Part shown: piece by piece, positions 1-8,496 of the stretch
Numbering within the stretch: position 1 is the stretch's first letter
Layout of the letters: the number at the start of each line of letters is the position of its first letter
Origin: Chloroflexi bacterium TSY
GTDB lineage: Bacteria > Chloroflexota > Anaerolineae > Caldilineales > Caldilineaceae
Reading direction: 5' to 3'
Assembly: GCA_019217005.1 (NCBI GenBank)
Contig: JAHBNG010000018.1
Location: forward strand, 1 to 64,000
DNA length: 64,000 nucleotides
Translations under genes and position numbers: made by a program
Notes under the pieces: model-generated
The model's input: the letters and a program-made list of their open reading frames with translations, nothing else
What the model was told of the DNA's origin: nothing
Databases searched by the model: none

Positions 1-1
1 A

Positions 2-1223
2 ATAAACAAAAAAGCTCAACTTATTTTCTGGCTGTTTGTTTTTTTGGGTTGCAACTTAACTGGCTGTGCAGGTATTCAGTTTACCGATCTTGCTGTTCAA
101 GCCACTGTTACAGATTCAGTTCTACCTGTTCCAACTTTTACTGCAACCCCTGAAAGAGTTGCCATTACCTATGAGAGCGGTCCCACAAACGAGACACTCG
201 CAATTATAGATGCTGCTGGTCTTGATATTGCTGAACAGCGCATCATTAATGTATATGACCGTGTTTCGCCATCTGTTGTCAATATTACGACACAAGTGCT
301 GCGGCGTACCTTTTTCTTTGATGTGGTACCGGAGGAAGGTGCTGGCTCTGGTTTTGTATTAGATGTGGATGGACATATCTTGACCAATTACCATGTCATA
401 CAAGGTGCAAGCGATATAGAGGTTAACTTTAGTGATGGGCGCGCATTATCGGCTCAGATTGTTGGTGTTGATCAGCGTAATGACGTCGCCGTTCTCAAAG
501 TAGACGCACCACCGCAACTCCTTGTGCCTGTTGTACTAGGCACGTCTCATGATTTGCGGGTTGGACAGCGTGCCGTAGCGATTGGCAACCCTTTTGGACA
601 GTTTGGTCATACCTTGACAACTGGTGTGGTCAGCGCATTAGGTCGTGCCTTGGAGGGACCAGATGGCCGCATGATTACAGGCATTATCCAGACGGATGCT
701 GCAATCAATCGTGGTAATTCTGGCGGTCCACTTCTGGATAGTAGCGGGCGGGTGATTGGAATTAATACTGCTATCTTTAGCCCGAGTGGTTCAAGTGCTG
801 GCGTTGGATTTGCCGTGCCAGTCGACACAGTACGACGTTTGTGGCCCGATCTGCTAACGTTAAGGGCGTTATCGACATCCATGGTTGGGGATTCGTTATG
901 CATATTCAGTAAAGCCCGGCCTGACTGAGGCACTCAATCTGCCTGTGTCTGAAGGCATCCTGCTTGTACAGCTCTATCAAAATAGTCCTTTGCGGCGGGC
1001 GGGCGTTGAAGGTTTTCAACGTGAAGCGATCATTGGCAATCGTCGTTTTTACGTAGGTGGAGATATATTGATTGCAATCGATGGGACCATGTTGCGGCAA
1101 CTGGAAGACTTGGAACCTTTCCTACAAGATCATTATCAGGTAGGAGATGAAGTGACTGTCAGGCTTATACGAAACGGTCAACAGTATGATGTGAGGATTA
1201 AGTTAGTTGAAGAACCAGAATAG
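2..1223 (+). pseudogene. HtrA/DegP-like serine protease, frameshifted, 5' end cut
   Basis: Trypsin-fold periplasmic or surface protease with a C-terminal PDZ domain. The reading frame is open from the first bases. It starts with a hydrophobic stretch ending in two lipobox-like cysteines (FLGC and LTGC), so the product is probably a lipoprotein whose start lies at or just outside the edge. Counting from base 44, the catalytic triad is His117 (TNYHV), Asp147 (NDVAVLKVD) and Ser226 (GNSGGPL). At about 864 the frame jumps: the protease domain continues out of frame to a stop at 928, while the natural continuation (GRYRHPWLGIRYA, then a PDZ domain) is read in another frame to 1223. A single base insertion or two-base deletion explains this. 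It is either a recent pseudogene or an assembly indel; family identity is clear. Confidence 0.85.
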
Positions 1224-1267
1224 CTGATTGAAAATAGTGTATGCTGTCCACCATCAACCATTCTATG

Positions 1268-1347
1268 GAGTGTGTACCACAAAGTGTGTAAATGAACACT
1301 GCCCAGTCAGAGAACCGTTGCATTTACACACTTTGAGACACACTCCC
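1268..1347. repeat. 80-bp palindromic repeat, family R1 (copy 1 of 3)
   Basis: Imperfect inverted repeat with ends GTGTACCACAAAGTGTGTAA and its complement around a conserved centre (ACTGCCCAGTCAGAGAA). Near-identical copies lie at 14076-14155 and 44896-44977, all intergenic. It has no coding capacity and would form a long RNA hairpin. Probably a MITE or REP-like element. Confidence 0.8.
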
Positions 1348-1349
1348 TT

Positions 1350-1736
1350 CTATGCCACATCCCAAAGTCCTTCATCCATGAGGACGCGTCGGACTGTATT
1401 AGGGCTCATGACGGTCTCTAATTTATTTTTTTTACTAATTGTGCGTGCAATACGCAATTTACCCCACGTGGGATGTTGACGTTTCAATGCGATGATCTGC
1501 CTGACCAACTCATCTGGGATTTTACGTGGATTCTTTGGAGCATGGCTCCGCATCTCATTCAAGGCATCGTAGCCTCCGGAGTGAAAACGCGGCTTCCAGT
1601 AATAAAATGTTGCGCGAGAGACTCCTGTGCGACGACAGGCCTCGTTTGCATTGCCTGTCTCTTCCCATAATCGAAAAAGTTGATGACGTTGTTGAGGAGT
1701 TGTGGTGTTTGATTGCTTGTCGTTTGGCTTGATCAT
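1350..1736 (-). pseudogene. N-terminal helix-turn-helix fragment of an IS481-like transposase
   Basis: A 128-residue protein with two helix-turn-helix segments: residues ~15-45 (ANEACRRTGVSRATFYYWK) and ~75-120 (HPTWGKLRIA, then SPNTVRRVLMDEGLW). This is the usual N-terminal part of integrase-type transposases, in which it is followed by a DDE rve domain. That catalytic domain is absent: the frame stops within a few bases of the R1 repeat ending at 1347. It is therefore a truncated remnant, unable to transpose alone. The exact family (IS481 versus IS3 orfA) is not certain. Confidence 0.6.
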
Positions 1737-1857
1737 TGTGTATACGGGGGTAACCTGTGAAAACTAAGGAGACGAGGCTCAAGATAATCTCATTATCAGT
1801 AGACGGCAACGTGGAGTCGCCATGCATGGAGCGCTATTCTCTAATGCGAACGGGACC

Positions 1858-2012
1858 GGCGTTCTCTATTACACGCAGTAGGATTTCTCAGAGGTAGAGC
1901 GTTCAAATGGCGAAAAAAGACGCAGTAGAGAATCTCGGACCATTTGGCACGCTCGAGTCTGTTTTGACTGAGAAGTGCAGGATTATGTCTACTGCGTGTA
2001 ATAGAGAACGCC
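1858..2012. mobile_element. 155-bp miniature element with TTACACGCAGTAG ends (copy A)
   Basis: Bounded by inverted TTACACGCAGTAG / CTACTGCGTGTAA, each followed outward by a 6-bp spacer (TCTCTA left, TAGAGA right) and a GCGT/ACGC-like arm. The same ends flank the tyrosine recombinase element at 21139-23226 and miniature copies at 23248-23401 and 34994-35147. The interior holds a short open frame starting MAKKDAVENLG, which is conserved only because the repeat is. The copy sits inside a larger palindrome with CAGTAGAC...GTCTACTG ends (about 1798-2041), so elements are nested. An unoccupied-looking site (spacer TCTCTA followed by ATGC) lies just upstream at 1834-1847. Confidence 0.75.
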
Positions 2013-2241
2013 TTCTCCACTGCGGTCTACTGATTATCTATGATTACAGTGCGGTTGCTTTGAAAAGCGAAGTGTTCGGCAGTTTTCAAGCAAAGCTGTG
2101 TCTAGAAATATGCTAACACACTCTTGGTGGGTTGTCTATGGTACCTTTGTACTAAATATAGGAAAGTATATAAAAATCAGCTACGAAACATGGCCAGATT
2201 CTGGCTGAAAGCTGACGGCTGATTAGCTGAAAGCTTTTTTA

Positions 2242-3727
2242 CTTTACTTTCTGGTAAAGGCTTGAGTGACAAAGGGCAAACCAAAAGGGGCGGAAAAAAG
2301 AATCCACCCTGAAAAAACGGGATAAAATGTAAAATAGTGCTCGCTAGTTTAAGCAGCGGCATTGAGGCGGCGATGAGCGAGAACGCCTTTAGGAAATGGT
2401 GTGAAACCGAGGCCTTTTCCGAAAGTCAGGGTCGAGTTGGTCAGGAGTTGGAAAAAGAGCACTCGAGAGAACACGGCGCAGCCTGCCGGGAGTGGATTGA
2501 GGCTCTCGATCCCAGTAGCCAGTCGGTATGGGAGGAAGAGAAGCGGCTAAATGGGAAAGAAGATTGCCAGCCAGCAGCCCCAGTTCAGGTAAGCGGAAAC
2601 AAGCCTCATCGGCATGAACAAATTGACGATGTAAGCCAATCATCTGCTTGGAAGCCAAGGGGGGATGTTCAACAGGCCAGCGTTCCAGGTAGACAAGATA
2701 AATGGTTTCAGGCTGCAAAGTCATAACGGTCGCCAAAACCAAAGGTGTGTTGTAGGCCGGATCCTGAATGACGTAAATCGAGTAGGTACGGTTGGCTGTA
2801 TCCACCTTGGTTGTTCTGGGGACGAGATTGTGCCATGCTTGATAGCAAATCAGGCGACCACTATAGAAAGCGACCAGACGAGTCCGGAGTTGTAGCCTCG
2901 AGTCGCTTTCCCTTATAGCTGCGAGAGCGGACGCACAATATCACCATATTCAGGTGGTCTGCCTTTTCTTTGCGTTTGGGAACTCATTGCGGCGCACTGT
3001 GCAGTTAATGCTTCCCGCAGGACAAATCGGTCTATGCCGCTTTCTAGCATTTCTCTGATTGTAAACCCGGCATCGACCACCGCCACTTCGTCTGACTCCA
3101 GTGATTTCTTCGTCTCTTTCAGCAGCTTTTTCCGAAACTCACTTTCCTTTGTTCCAACCGTGCATCTCATGATTGCCTTGAGCAGTGGCACTCGCTTCCC
3201 GCCTATCTCCCCCGAGCTTATCATCACTCCAAAGATGAGCGCGGGCAATGCCCGACGAGCCGTTGAGTTATAGAGTCGGTTCACTTTCCCTTGCAGCTTC
3301 GGTCGCCAGAACCCTGTGATATCTATGCTTTTCACTCGGTACCCTTCTAACTTTTTTGCCTCCCATTCCCCTTTCCACTTCTTCTTGCCACGACCCCAGC
3401 AGACTTGTGATATCCCATGATCCATATCGAGCTCCACCAGCTTCGCCGGAGCTCCTCATCTTCAAACCCGCTTTCTTTCAATGCGCTATGGATTGCTCCT
3501 CGACTTTTCAGAAACGACCCATTCAGCATTGCCCACATCAGACGCATTACATTTACGTTTGTTCCCATCGGCGTTACTTGCAATACATTCATCAGTACTG
3601 CTATAGTTATTTCTGGCGCGGTTAGCATTCCTTCCTCCTTTTTGGGTTCTCTACCTTTAGGATGAACTGCTAACCGCTTTTTGTCACATTTCTCACCTCA
3701 TCTCTTTTCTTTTACCAGAAAGTAAAG
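2242..3727 (-). mobile_element. Insertion sequence with CTTTACTTTCTGG ends, copy 1, decayed
   Basis: A 1.49-kb element bounded by an inverted repeat of about 17 bp (CTTTACTTTCTGGTAAA and its complement). A second copy lies at 12694-14025 in the same orientation. Between them copy 2 lacks about 170 bp present here (within about 2488-2668), and both carry several small indels. No convincing target duplication flanks this copy. It contains a broken DDE transposase on the minus strand. It interrupts no recognisable host gene. Confidence 0.8.
2389..3628 (-). pseudogene. DDE transposase (IS4-like), multiple frameshifts
   Basis: Pieced together from minus-strand segments in different frames: the start at 3628 (MLTAPEITIAVLMNVLQV), a middle part with KSIDITGFWRP (first Asp) and VAVVDAGFTIREML (second Asp), and a C-terminal part with YLVYLERWPVE (Y-R-E type signature with the catalytic Glu). 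The order fits an IS4-type RNase H-fold transposase, but the exact family was not identified. At least three shifts separate the pieces, so this copy is dead. Comparison with the copy at 12803-13926 lets the ancestral protein be reconstructed almost completely. Confidence 0.7.
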
Positions 3728-4157
3728 TACGTACGATCATACAATAAAGATATGTGAATGAAAAGGTTAGGTTGAAAACGAGTGGATAAATAAGGGAAAA
3801 TTCCCGACTATTTAGCGGATGTTGAGTAAAAAGAAATGGGGATGAAGGGGGGTAAGTTTATCATTCGTCTTGCTAGTTATCCACCGTCTAGTAGGCAAGA
3901 TAAGTATAAGACCGTTATTTAGTAGGAGTTCAGTTTTCGAAACTTGTTTTATCCAGTCTATCCCAAATTATACAGCATATTATCCCAAGCAAATGGAACG
4001 ATCCCGATTGGGATTTTGTCTATATATAGGATAGTTTGATACACGAATACCCTATATAGTATGGCAAAAAACAAATTTGATGTTGTCTCCCCTTATCCCC
4101 AGCCCCTACTACAATGACGAATAATAATTATATAAAGAATAAACAGATAAGATTTTT
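3728..4157. other. AT-rich non-coding stretch
   Basis: No credible gene, terminator or repeat was found between the insertion sequence and the M23-like gene. The stretch is AT-rich. The only open frames are short and without ribosome binding sites. Confidence 0.6.
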
Positions 4158-4748
4158 CTATGGACGACGCATATTAGGTAATTCTACTGCCATAGGCAAA
4201 AGCATTTCTTCAGATAACCCCTGTTCTTCTTTGATTGAGTTAACGGCTTTGAATGTGGCCGGATCTAGATATGGCATTGGATCCGAAAATCCCCCCCATC
4301 CATCAAAGCGGTTGTAGGGGTTTAGACGAATACCAAAGTGGAAACGTGGTTGAGAGAGTGTCTGGACTTTGCCCGAAAGAGCAATCAAATCGCCACGCAC
4401 AACAGACTGTCCCGTGTCAACTTGTGGAAGAGATATACAAGCATAAAGAGATTCCCCCCAACTATGCTCCAGCTTGATATAACGTCCAAATCCATATGGT
4501 TCAATGCCAATTTCCGTCACTTTTCCAGTATCAGTGGCGAGCAGTTGCGTATTCTCTGAAAGATCGAACCCTATGCCAATATAGCCACGTAATGCAATGC
4601 CATTATATTTATAATTAGCGTAAAAGTCGGGATGATCACCCCAACTTTGAATAACTGTTGCTTTATCTTTAAAAGGTGGGGTTAAATAGATGCCTTCCGG
4701 TTCATAAAATCCAGAGGCAATAGGTTTGTTGGTGAATTGAAAGGTCAT
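4158..4748 (-). CDS. M23/LytM-fold protein with degenerate zinc site
   Basis: A 196-residue protein with the layout of a LytM (M23 peptidase) domain. A G-rich strand (residues ~50-62, YIGIGFDL) sits where active enzymes have HxxxD, followed by a TGKVTEIG strand, RYIKLEHSW, and the closing RFHFGIR strand where active enzymes have HxHFE. The first zinc histidine is missing and the first His of the last motif is Arg, so peptidase activity is unlikely. It may bind peptidoglycan or act as a regulator, as EnvC/NlpD-type pseudo-peptidases do. No signal peptide is visible from this start. It stands alone, in the opposite direction to the following genes. Confidence 0.6.
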   Translation of the reverse strand: MTFQFTNKPIASGFYEPEGIYLTPPFKDKATVIQSWGDHPDFYANYKYNGIALRGYIGIGFDLSENTQLLATDTGKVTEIGIEPYGFGRYIKLEHSWGESLYACISLPQVDTGQSVVRGDLIALSGKVQTLSQPRFHFGIRLNPYNRFDGWGGFSDPMPYLDPATFKAVNSIKEEQGLSEEMLLPMAVELPNMRRP

Positions 4749-4768
4749 GGAAGTGCAAAATATAGAGT

Positions 4769-4841
4769 GTCAGTAGACCGCGATCGTTAGATTCTTCACT
4801 TCGTTTGAGAATGACACGATTGCGGTCTACTGAGTGTAATT
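4769..4841. repeat. Palindromic repeat, family R2 (CAGTAGACCGC ends)
   Basis: Inverted repeat CAGTAGACCGCGATCGT ... ACGATTGCGGTCTACTGA, about 70 bp, with a centre TAGATTCTTCACT. A related copy is at about 39950-40036. The same ends also surround the nested element at 1798-2041 and occur as fragments near 35190. Probably a MITE-type palindrome. Confidence 0.7.
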
Positions 4842-5062
4842 GGTTCTGCGCTGTCTGTATCATGTCAACAGAACCTAATGTAGTAGTAAATTCGACAAGA
4901 GTTGACAGGTTGATTATACTGCACAAATGAATTACAGGTTGTATATTAATATTGTTGGCTCATCTAAGAAAATTGTGCAATCCCCTATTTTACCAGAGAC
5001 AAAATCGTCTGATTACATAATTTCACCTGATGAGCGGGTCTTATTACAGTGAGGATTAAATT

Positions 5063-5446
5063 GTGCCACTTTATGAGTTTATTTGTCACAACTGCGAAAA
5101 TGAATTTGAAAAAATAGTCGCTTTTTCTGATACGGGGACACCTGGATGTCCGTTTTGTCAAAGTTCTAATGTACAACGCAAATTGGGGATGCCAGCCATT
5201 CATTTTAAAGGGAGCGGTTGGTATATCAATGACAGCAAAGAAGCAGACAAAAAACAGCAGGAAAAAGCCAACAAAAATGACGAATCTTCATCTAAAAGTG
5301 AAGATGCGAGCAATGACGGGACGAGCAGCAAAGAGACCGACAGTGGGGCTTCTGACAATAAAAGCGAATCCAAAGAGAAAAAGAGTGCACCATCTGGAAC
5401 GGAGAGCGGTTCGAGGAGCAAGGTAAAAGAGAAAGTGGCAACATAA
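5063..5446 (+). CDS. FmdB-family zinc ribbon protein
   Basis: A 127-residue protein. Residues 1-45 are the FmdB zinc ribbon (MPLYEFICHNC, then CPFCQS), giving two CxxC knuckles that should hold one zinc, followed by a short conserved strand (GMPAIHFKGSGWY). From residue ~60 the tail is a low-complexity Ser/Lys/Glu/Asp region, probably disordered. Start is GTG at 5063 with GAGG eight bases upstream. FmdB-type proteins are predicted regulators or RNA/DNA-binding proteins; the precise role is unknown. Two further small genes follow on the same strand. Confidence 0.8.
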   Translation: MPLYEFICHNCENEFEKIVAFSDTGTPGCPFCQSSNVQRKLGMPAIHFKGSGWYINDSKEADKKQQEKANKNDESSSKSEDASNDGTSSKETDSGASDNKSESKEKKSAPSGTESGSRSKVKEKVAT

Positions 5447-5502
5447 CTGGTATTATTCTAATCACACACCTTTTTAAGGATACTCCAGAAAAAGGATTAC
5501 CT

Positions 5503-5607
5503 ATGTGGCGATATAGTCTCCCTGAAGTATCTTTGGAATCTGCCGAGATTTTGGGTAATTTAATTCTTGGAGATTCCAAAACAAACACTCAGGAGAAATA
5601 TTTATGA
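5503..5607 (+). CDS. Possible 34-residue leader peptide
   Basis: A small frame (MWRYSLPEVSLES...) with AAGGA at a good distance before its ATG. Its stop overlaps the start of the following membrane protein gene as ATGA (5604-5607), the usual sign of translational coupling. Nothing in the sequence is recognised. It could be a real microprotein or a chance frame; conservation of the overlap in relatives would decide. Confidence 0.35.
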   Translation: MWRYSLPEVSLESAEILGNLILGDSKTNTQEKYL

Positions 5608-6023
5608 CTGTACCAAAACGATTTGGCGTACTGCGTCTACTCGGTACACTGATGAAAGTATTGGCTTGGTTGATCCTGATTGCAGCCGTTATTTTTGCAA
5701 TTTCGGTCGGGATATTGTTTCAATTTGTACCAGATTTGGCACAAATTAATTGGTGGACTCATCTACTTCTTGTCATTATTCCCATTTTGGAAAATGCTCA
5801 AGTAGACACAACTAATTTGGCGACCGGTGGCGGAATCATTACTGGTATTATCGTCTTGCTTTATGCCGCCGGCGAAAGTCTGCAGCTTCAGGTTGCCCTA
5901 GAGGAAAATACGCGTCTAACCGCAGCTCTCTTGTTACGTATGCATCAAGAGAGCCAGATCGAACCAGATCCCGGTTATGGAGTTGGTGGTTTTGGAGATG
6001 AACCTACATTGCCAATACAATAG
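5604..6023 (+). CDS. Small integral membrane protein, unknown function
   Basis: A 139-residue protein with a basic N-terminus, a strong membrane segment at ~15-45 (LAWLILIAAVIFAISVGILF), a second at ~55-65 (HLLLVIIPIL) and a third at ~74-88 (GGGIITGIIVLLYAAG). A soluble acidic tail with a short helix (LQLQVALEENTRL) follows. CAGGAGAAA precedes the ATG. No motif assigns a function. It may be co-transcribed with the FmdB-like gene. Confidence 0.6.
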   Translation: MTVPKRFGVLRLLGTLMKVLAWLILIAAVIFAISVGILFQFVPDLAQINWWTHLLLVIIPILENAQVDTTNLATGGGIITGIIVLLYAAGESLQLQVALEENTRLTAALLLRMHQESQIEPDPGYGVGGFGDEPTLPIQ

Positions 6024-6508
6024 TGTTGGCAATGTGTATTGTGTTTTTGTGATACAGTGCACATCTAATTGTTTGACTACAGCTTTATTTGGTGACAGCG
6101 AGTTTATCTTGAACCAGTGACGTTAAAAAGGTGCGAGTTTGCTCGCCGTCAAACAAGATAGACATTGTCGCCTCGTCACCCTCGCCAATTATCTCTGTAA
6201 TTACGCCAGCACCAAACCGTTCATGCTGAACCTGCTGACCGCAACTAAATTGTTTCTTTCGTTTGCGTTTACTCGCAGACTCGGTTCCATTTTTACCTTG
6301 AGTGAGCCCAATCTGTCTTAGTTCTGTGGCCAAGCCCGCTTCGCGATCCCGCTACGTAGTTTGTTGGCTTGGCGAAATGCTTGGTCCAACCTTTGTCTCG
6401 GTTTTAGTGTGCTGTTGGTTTGCGTTGGTTGCCAAAGCCTTTCCAGCTTTGGATACAATACGGATAAATTTATCCATCTGTTTAAGTGGATCCTCTGCTG
6501 GTGTAATA

Positions 6509-7977
6509 CCTTATTTTTGCGCAACGGGAAGGGAATTCTATTCGTTGACGCAATAAGAGCCTGATTCTATTCGATCAAATTCGTCAAAATGCCGAAAAAA
6601 GGATAGCCTCAAAGAAATTCATTAGAGATACCCGATCCAAGGAGGCATTCATGGCAATAGAATTCGGACTAACGAACGAGATCAGCAATACTCAGTATGC
6701 ACCATTAGCTGCGTTGCTGGCACACTACCATCAAGAGAAAGTGCTAACTGCGTTGAAGAAGATCGAAATACCGGTCAAAACGTATGAATATACACCAGCA
6801 AGTAAGTTGGAACAGGTGCTGGTTAGCATATTATGTGGTTGCGCAACGCTGACTGAGTTCAATACAAAGGTCAGACCAGAAAGACTCCTTGCGAAAATTT
6901 ATGGGATGGAGCAGCTTAGTGAGCAATCAAATATGTCTCGTACATTAGACGCCCTAACTCTAATGAATATCGGTCAATTAGAGTGTGGTCAGCGAAATCT
7001 GCAAGCCTCTAAGCCAAATACACAACCACGATTGGCGAGGGTTCTTGTGGTTAGACTTTGACCTATCCGGATTACCATGCGGCAAAAAGGCACAGAAAAG
7101 TCAAAAAGGCTATTTTAGCGGCAAAAAAACGCAACGGGACGCCAATTGGTCCGTGTAAGTTCGGTTAAATACCATGAAACGGTTTGGTCAGACCTCTATC
7201 CAGGGAGTCAGCATACAGCTCCATCGTTTCAGCCAGCCGTGCTTGCCACGGAAAGTTCATTAGAGTTAGACGAGAAAAAACGCGAGCGAGTCGTCTGGCG
7301 CACCGATGGCGGTGCAGGTAGTGAAGAAAATATTCGGTGGCTGCTCAACCGCAACTATCAATTTATGATGAAGGGCAACTCCAACCGTCGTGCCCATCTG
7401 TGGGCGCAACAGGTGACTCGATGGGATCCTTGCGGTGACGTCTTTCTGGCTGAAATTCCATCCCCTATCAAGTTTAATCGCCCTGTACGCATTTTCTCAA
7501 AAAAGAGTGAAAACGAGCAAATTTGTGTCAGTTACTACATTTCGACCATCAAATTGCCATCCAAGCGTCACTTCATTTCATATTATGACAATCGAGGTGC
7601 GGCTGAAATCGAACAATTCCGTAATGATAAAATGGGGTTACACTTAGCTTCTCGTCGCAAGACCCTATTTCTAGCTCAAAAATCTCTTATCCTTTTGGCT
7701 GATTTGGCGCATAATTTGATAGGCCATTTCCATCAGCAAGCTCTCGTGGATACTAGATTTGAACCTTTCCGGCAGAAACGAATTGTTCGAGATCTATTAC
7801 AAATACCTGGTTTTCTCTCTTTTCAGAACGGCTCACTTTCACGGATTGACCTGCTAAGTTCACATCCTTATTCTCGTGACCTTCTGATTTGCTTGAAATC
7901 CTATCTAGAGGCCGATTAGAAACCCCCTCTAGTTGCATGAACGAATAGAATCACGCTCTCGTTGCGCAAAAATAAGG
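6509..7977 (+). mobile_element. 1.47-kb insertion sequence with CCTTATTTTTGCGCAACG ends
   Basis: Left end CCTTATTTTTGCGCAACGGG and right end complementary to CCTTATTTTTGCGCAACGAG. The similarity continues through ATTCTATTCGTT for about 40 bp. The element carries a frameshifted DDE transposase reading opposite to the gene it interrupts. No unambiguous target duplication could be fixed. Confidence 0.8.
6651..7919 (+). pseudogene. DDE transposase, frameshifted
   Basis: The N-terminal 100 residues (from 6651, EFGLTNEISNTQYAP) are in one frame, ending at 7061. The catalytic core from about 7030 on is in others: LDFDLSGLPCGKK with the first acidic residue, then KGYFSGKK, VVWRTDGGAGSEENI, ISYYDNRGAAEIEQFRNDK and LADLAHNLI. 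The YDNRGAAE-type segment resembles the Y-R-E region of IS4/IS1380-group transposases. At least two shifts break the gene. Ribosome binding site AAGGAGGC lies before the first ATG. Confidence 0.7.
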
Positions 7978-8355
7978 TCATAATTGCCAAGTGTACTCCA
8001 TGCAATTTGCATAGCTCGATGCGCGTCTGATCACGCTGTTCTGCCTCTAAAATTTCCCAGTCACTCTGACGTTTTTGGCCTTTGGCCGTCAACCCAGCAA
8101 AACGTATTGCAATGCCAGCTTCTGGGTAATAACGATCGAGTTTAAGACGACGACGAGTGGCCGGGTTGATTAACCACTCTGGACTGACATTATCTTGTGC
8201 TTCGAATCCATCAAGTGTACGGGCCAGTATTTCGCGCCAGGCACTCATCGATAAATAAAGACTTGACATAATATTTTCCTTCGGGATTGTGATTTTGTGT
8301 CTCAATTGTAGCACATCTGTTCCTTTTTTGTAAATATTGGCTTGCTCTTTCTACT

Positions 8356-8421
8356 TCGCTCATCAGGCGAAATCGTGTGAAAGTTAGATGAGTCTTTTTA
8401 TTTTTCGCTCATCAGGCGAAA
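8356..8421. repeat. Two direct copies of TCGCTCATCAGGCGAAA
   Basis: A 17-bp sequence occurs at 8356-8372 and 8405-8421, 49 bp apart, in the 227-bp gap between the split nuclease-like gene and murJ. Each copy can form a short TCGC...GCGA hairpin. Possibly regulatory or the remains of a small repeat. Confidence 0.5.
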
Positions 8422-8496
8422 GTGTACAGCCTCCTGAAATTTCGACGGATTAATTGCTTACCTGCACGCTTTCTGTAAGAAAGACCTTTTCCATAG

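Larger units (their letters stand above)
6085..8269 (-). pseudogene. Nuclease-like gene with UvrD-type C-terminus, split by an insertion sequence
   Basis: The N-terminal part (8269 down to ~7978) starts with ATG behind GAAGGA and contains WLINPATRRRLKLDRYYPE, IAIRFAG and RDQTRIELCKLHG. These resemble the strand-and-helix pattern of PD-(D/E)XK or TnsA-like nucleases. The C-terminal part resumes on the other side of the element (6508 down to 6085) with DPLKQMDKFIRIVSKAGKA. It ends in a Tudor-like module (QHERFGAGVITEI ... FDGEQTRTF) like the C-terminus of PcrA/UvrD helicases. An in-frame TAG also lies near 6354. The two halves would form one protein of roughly 240 residues. Disruption is clear; the nuclease assignment is tentative. 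Confidence 0.6.

Noticed and set aside
1228..1479. Plus-strand 83-residue frame over the R1 repeat
   Set aside because: It consists of the palindrome plus the antisense of the transposase fragment; no independent support.
1907..2116. Conserved small protein MAKKDAVENLG... also near 23296 and 35100
   Set aside because: It lies inside the miniature element and is repeated only because the element is; in copy D it is inverted and has no consistent ribosome binding site or stop.
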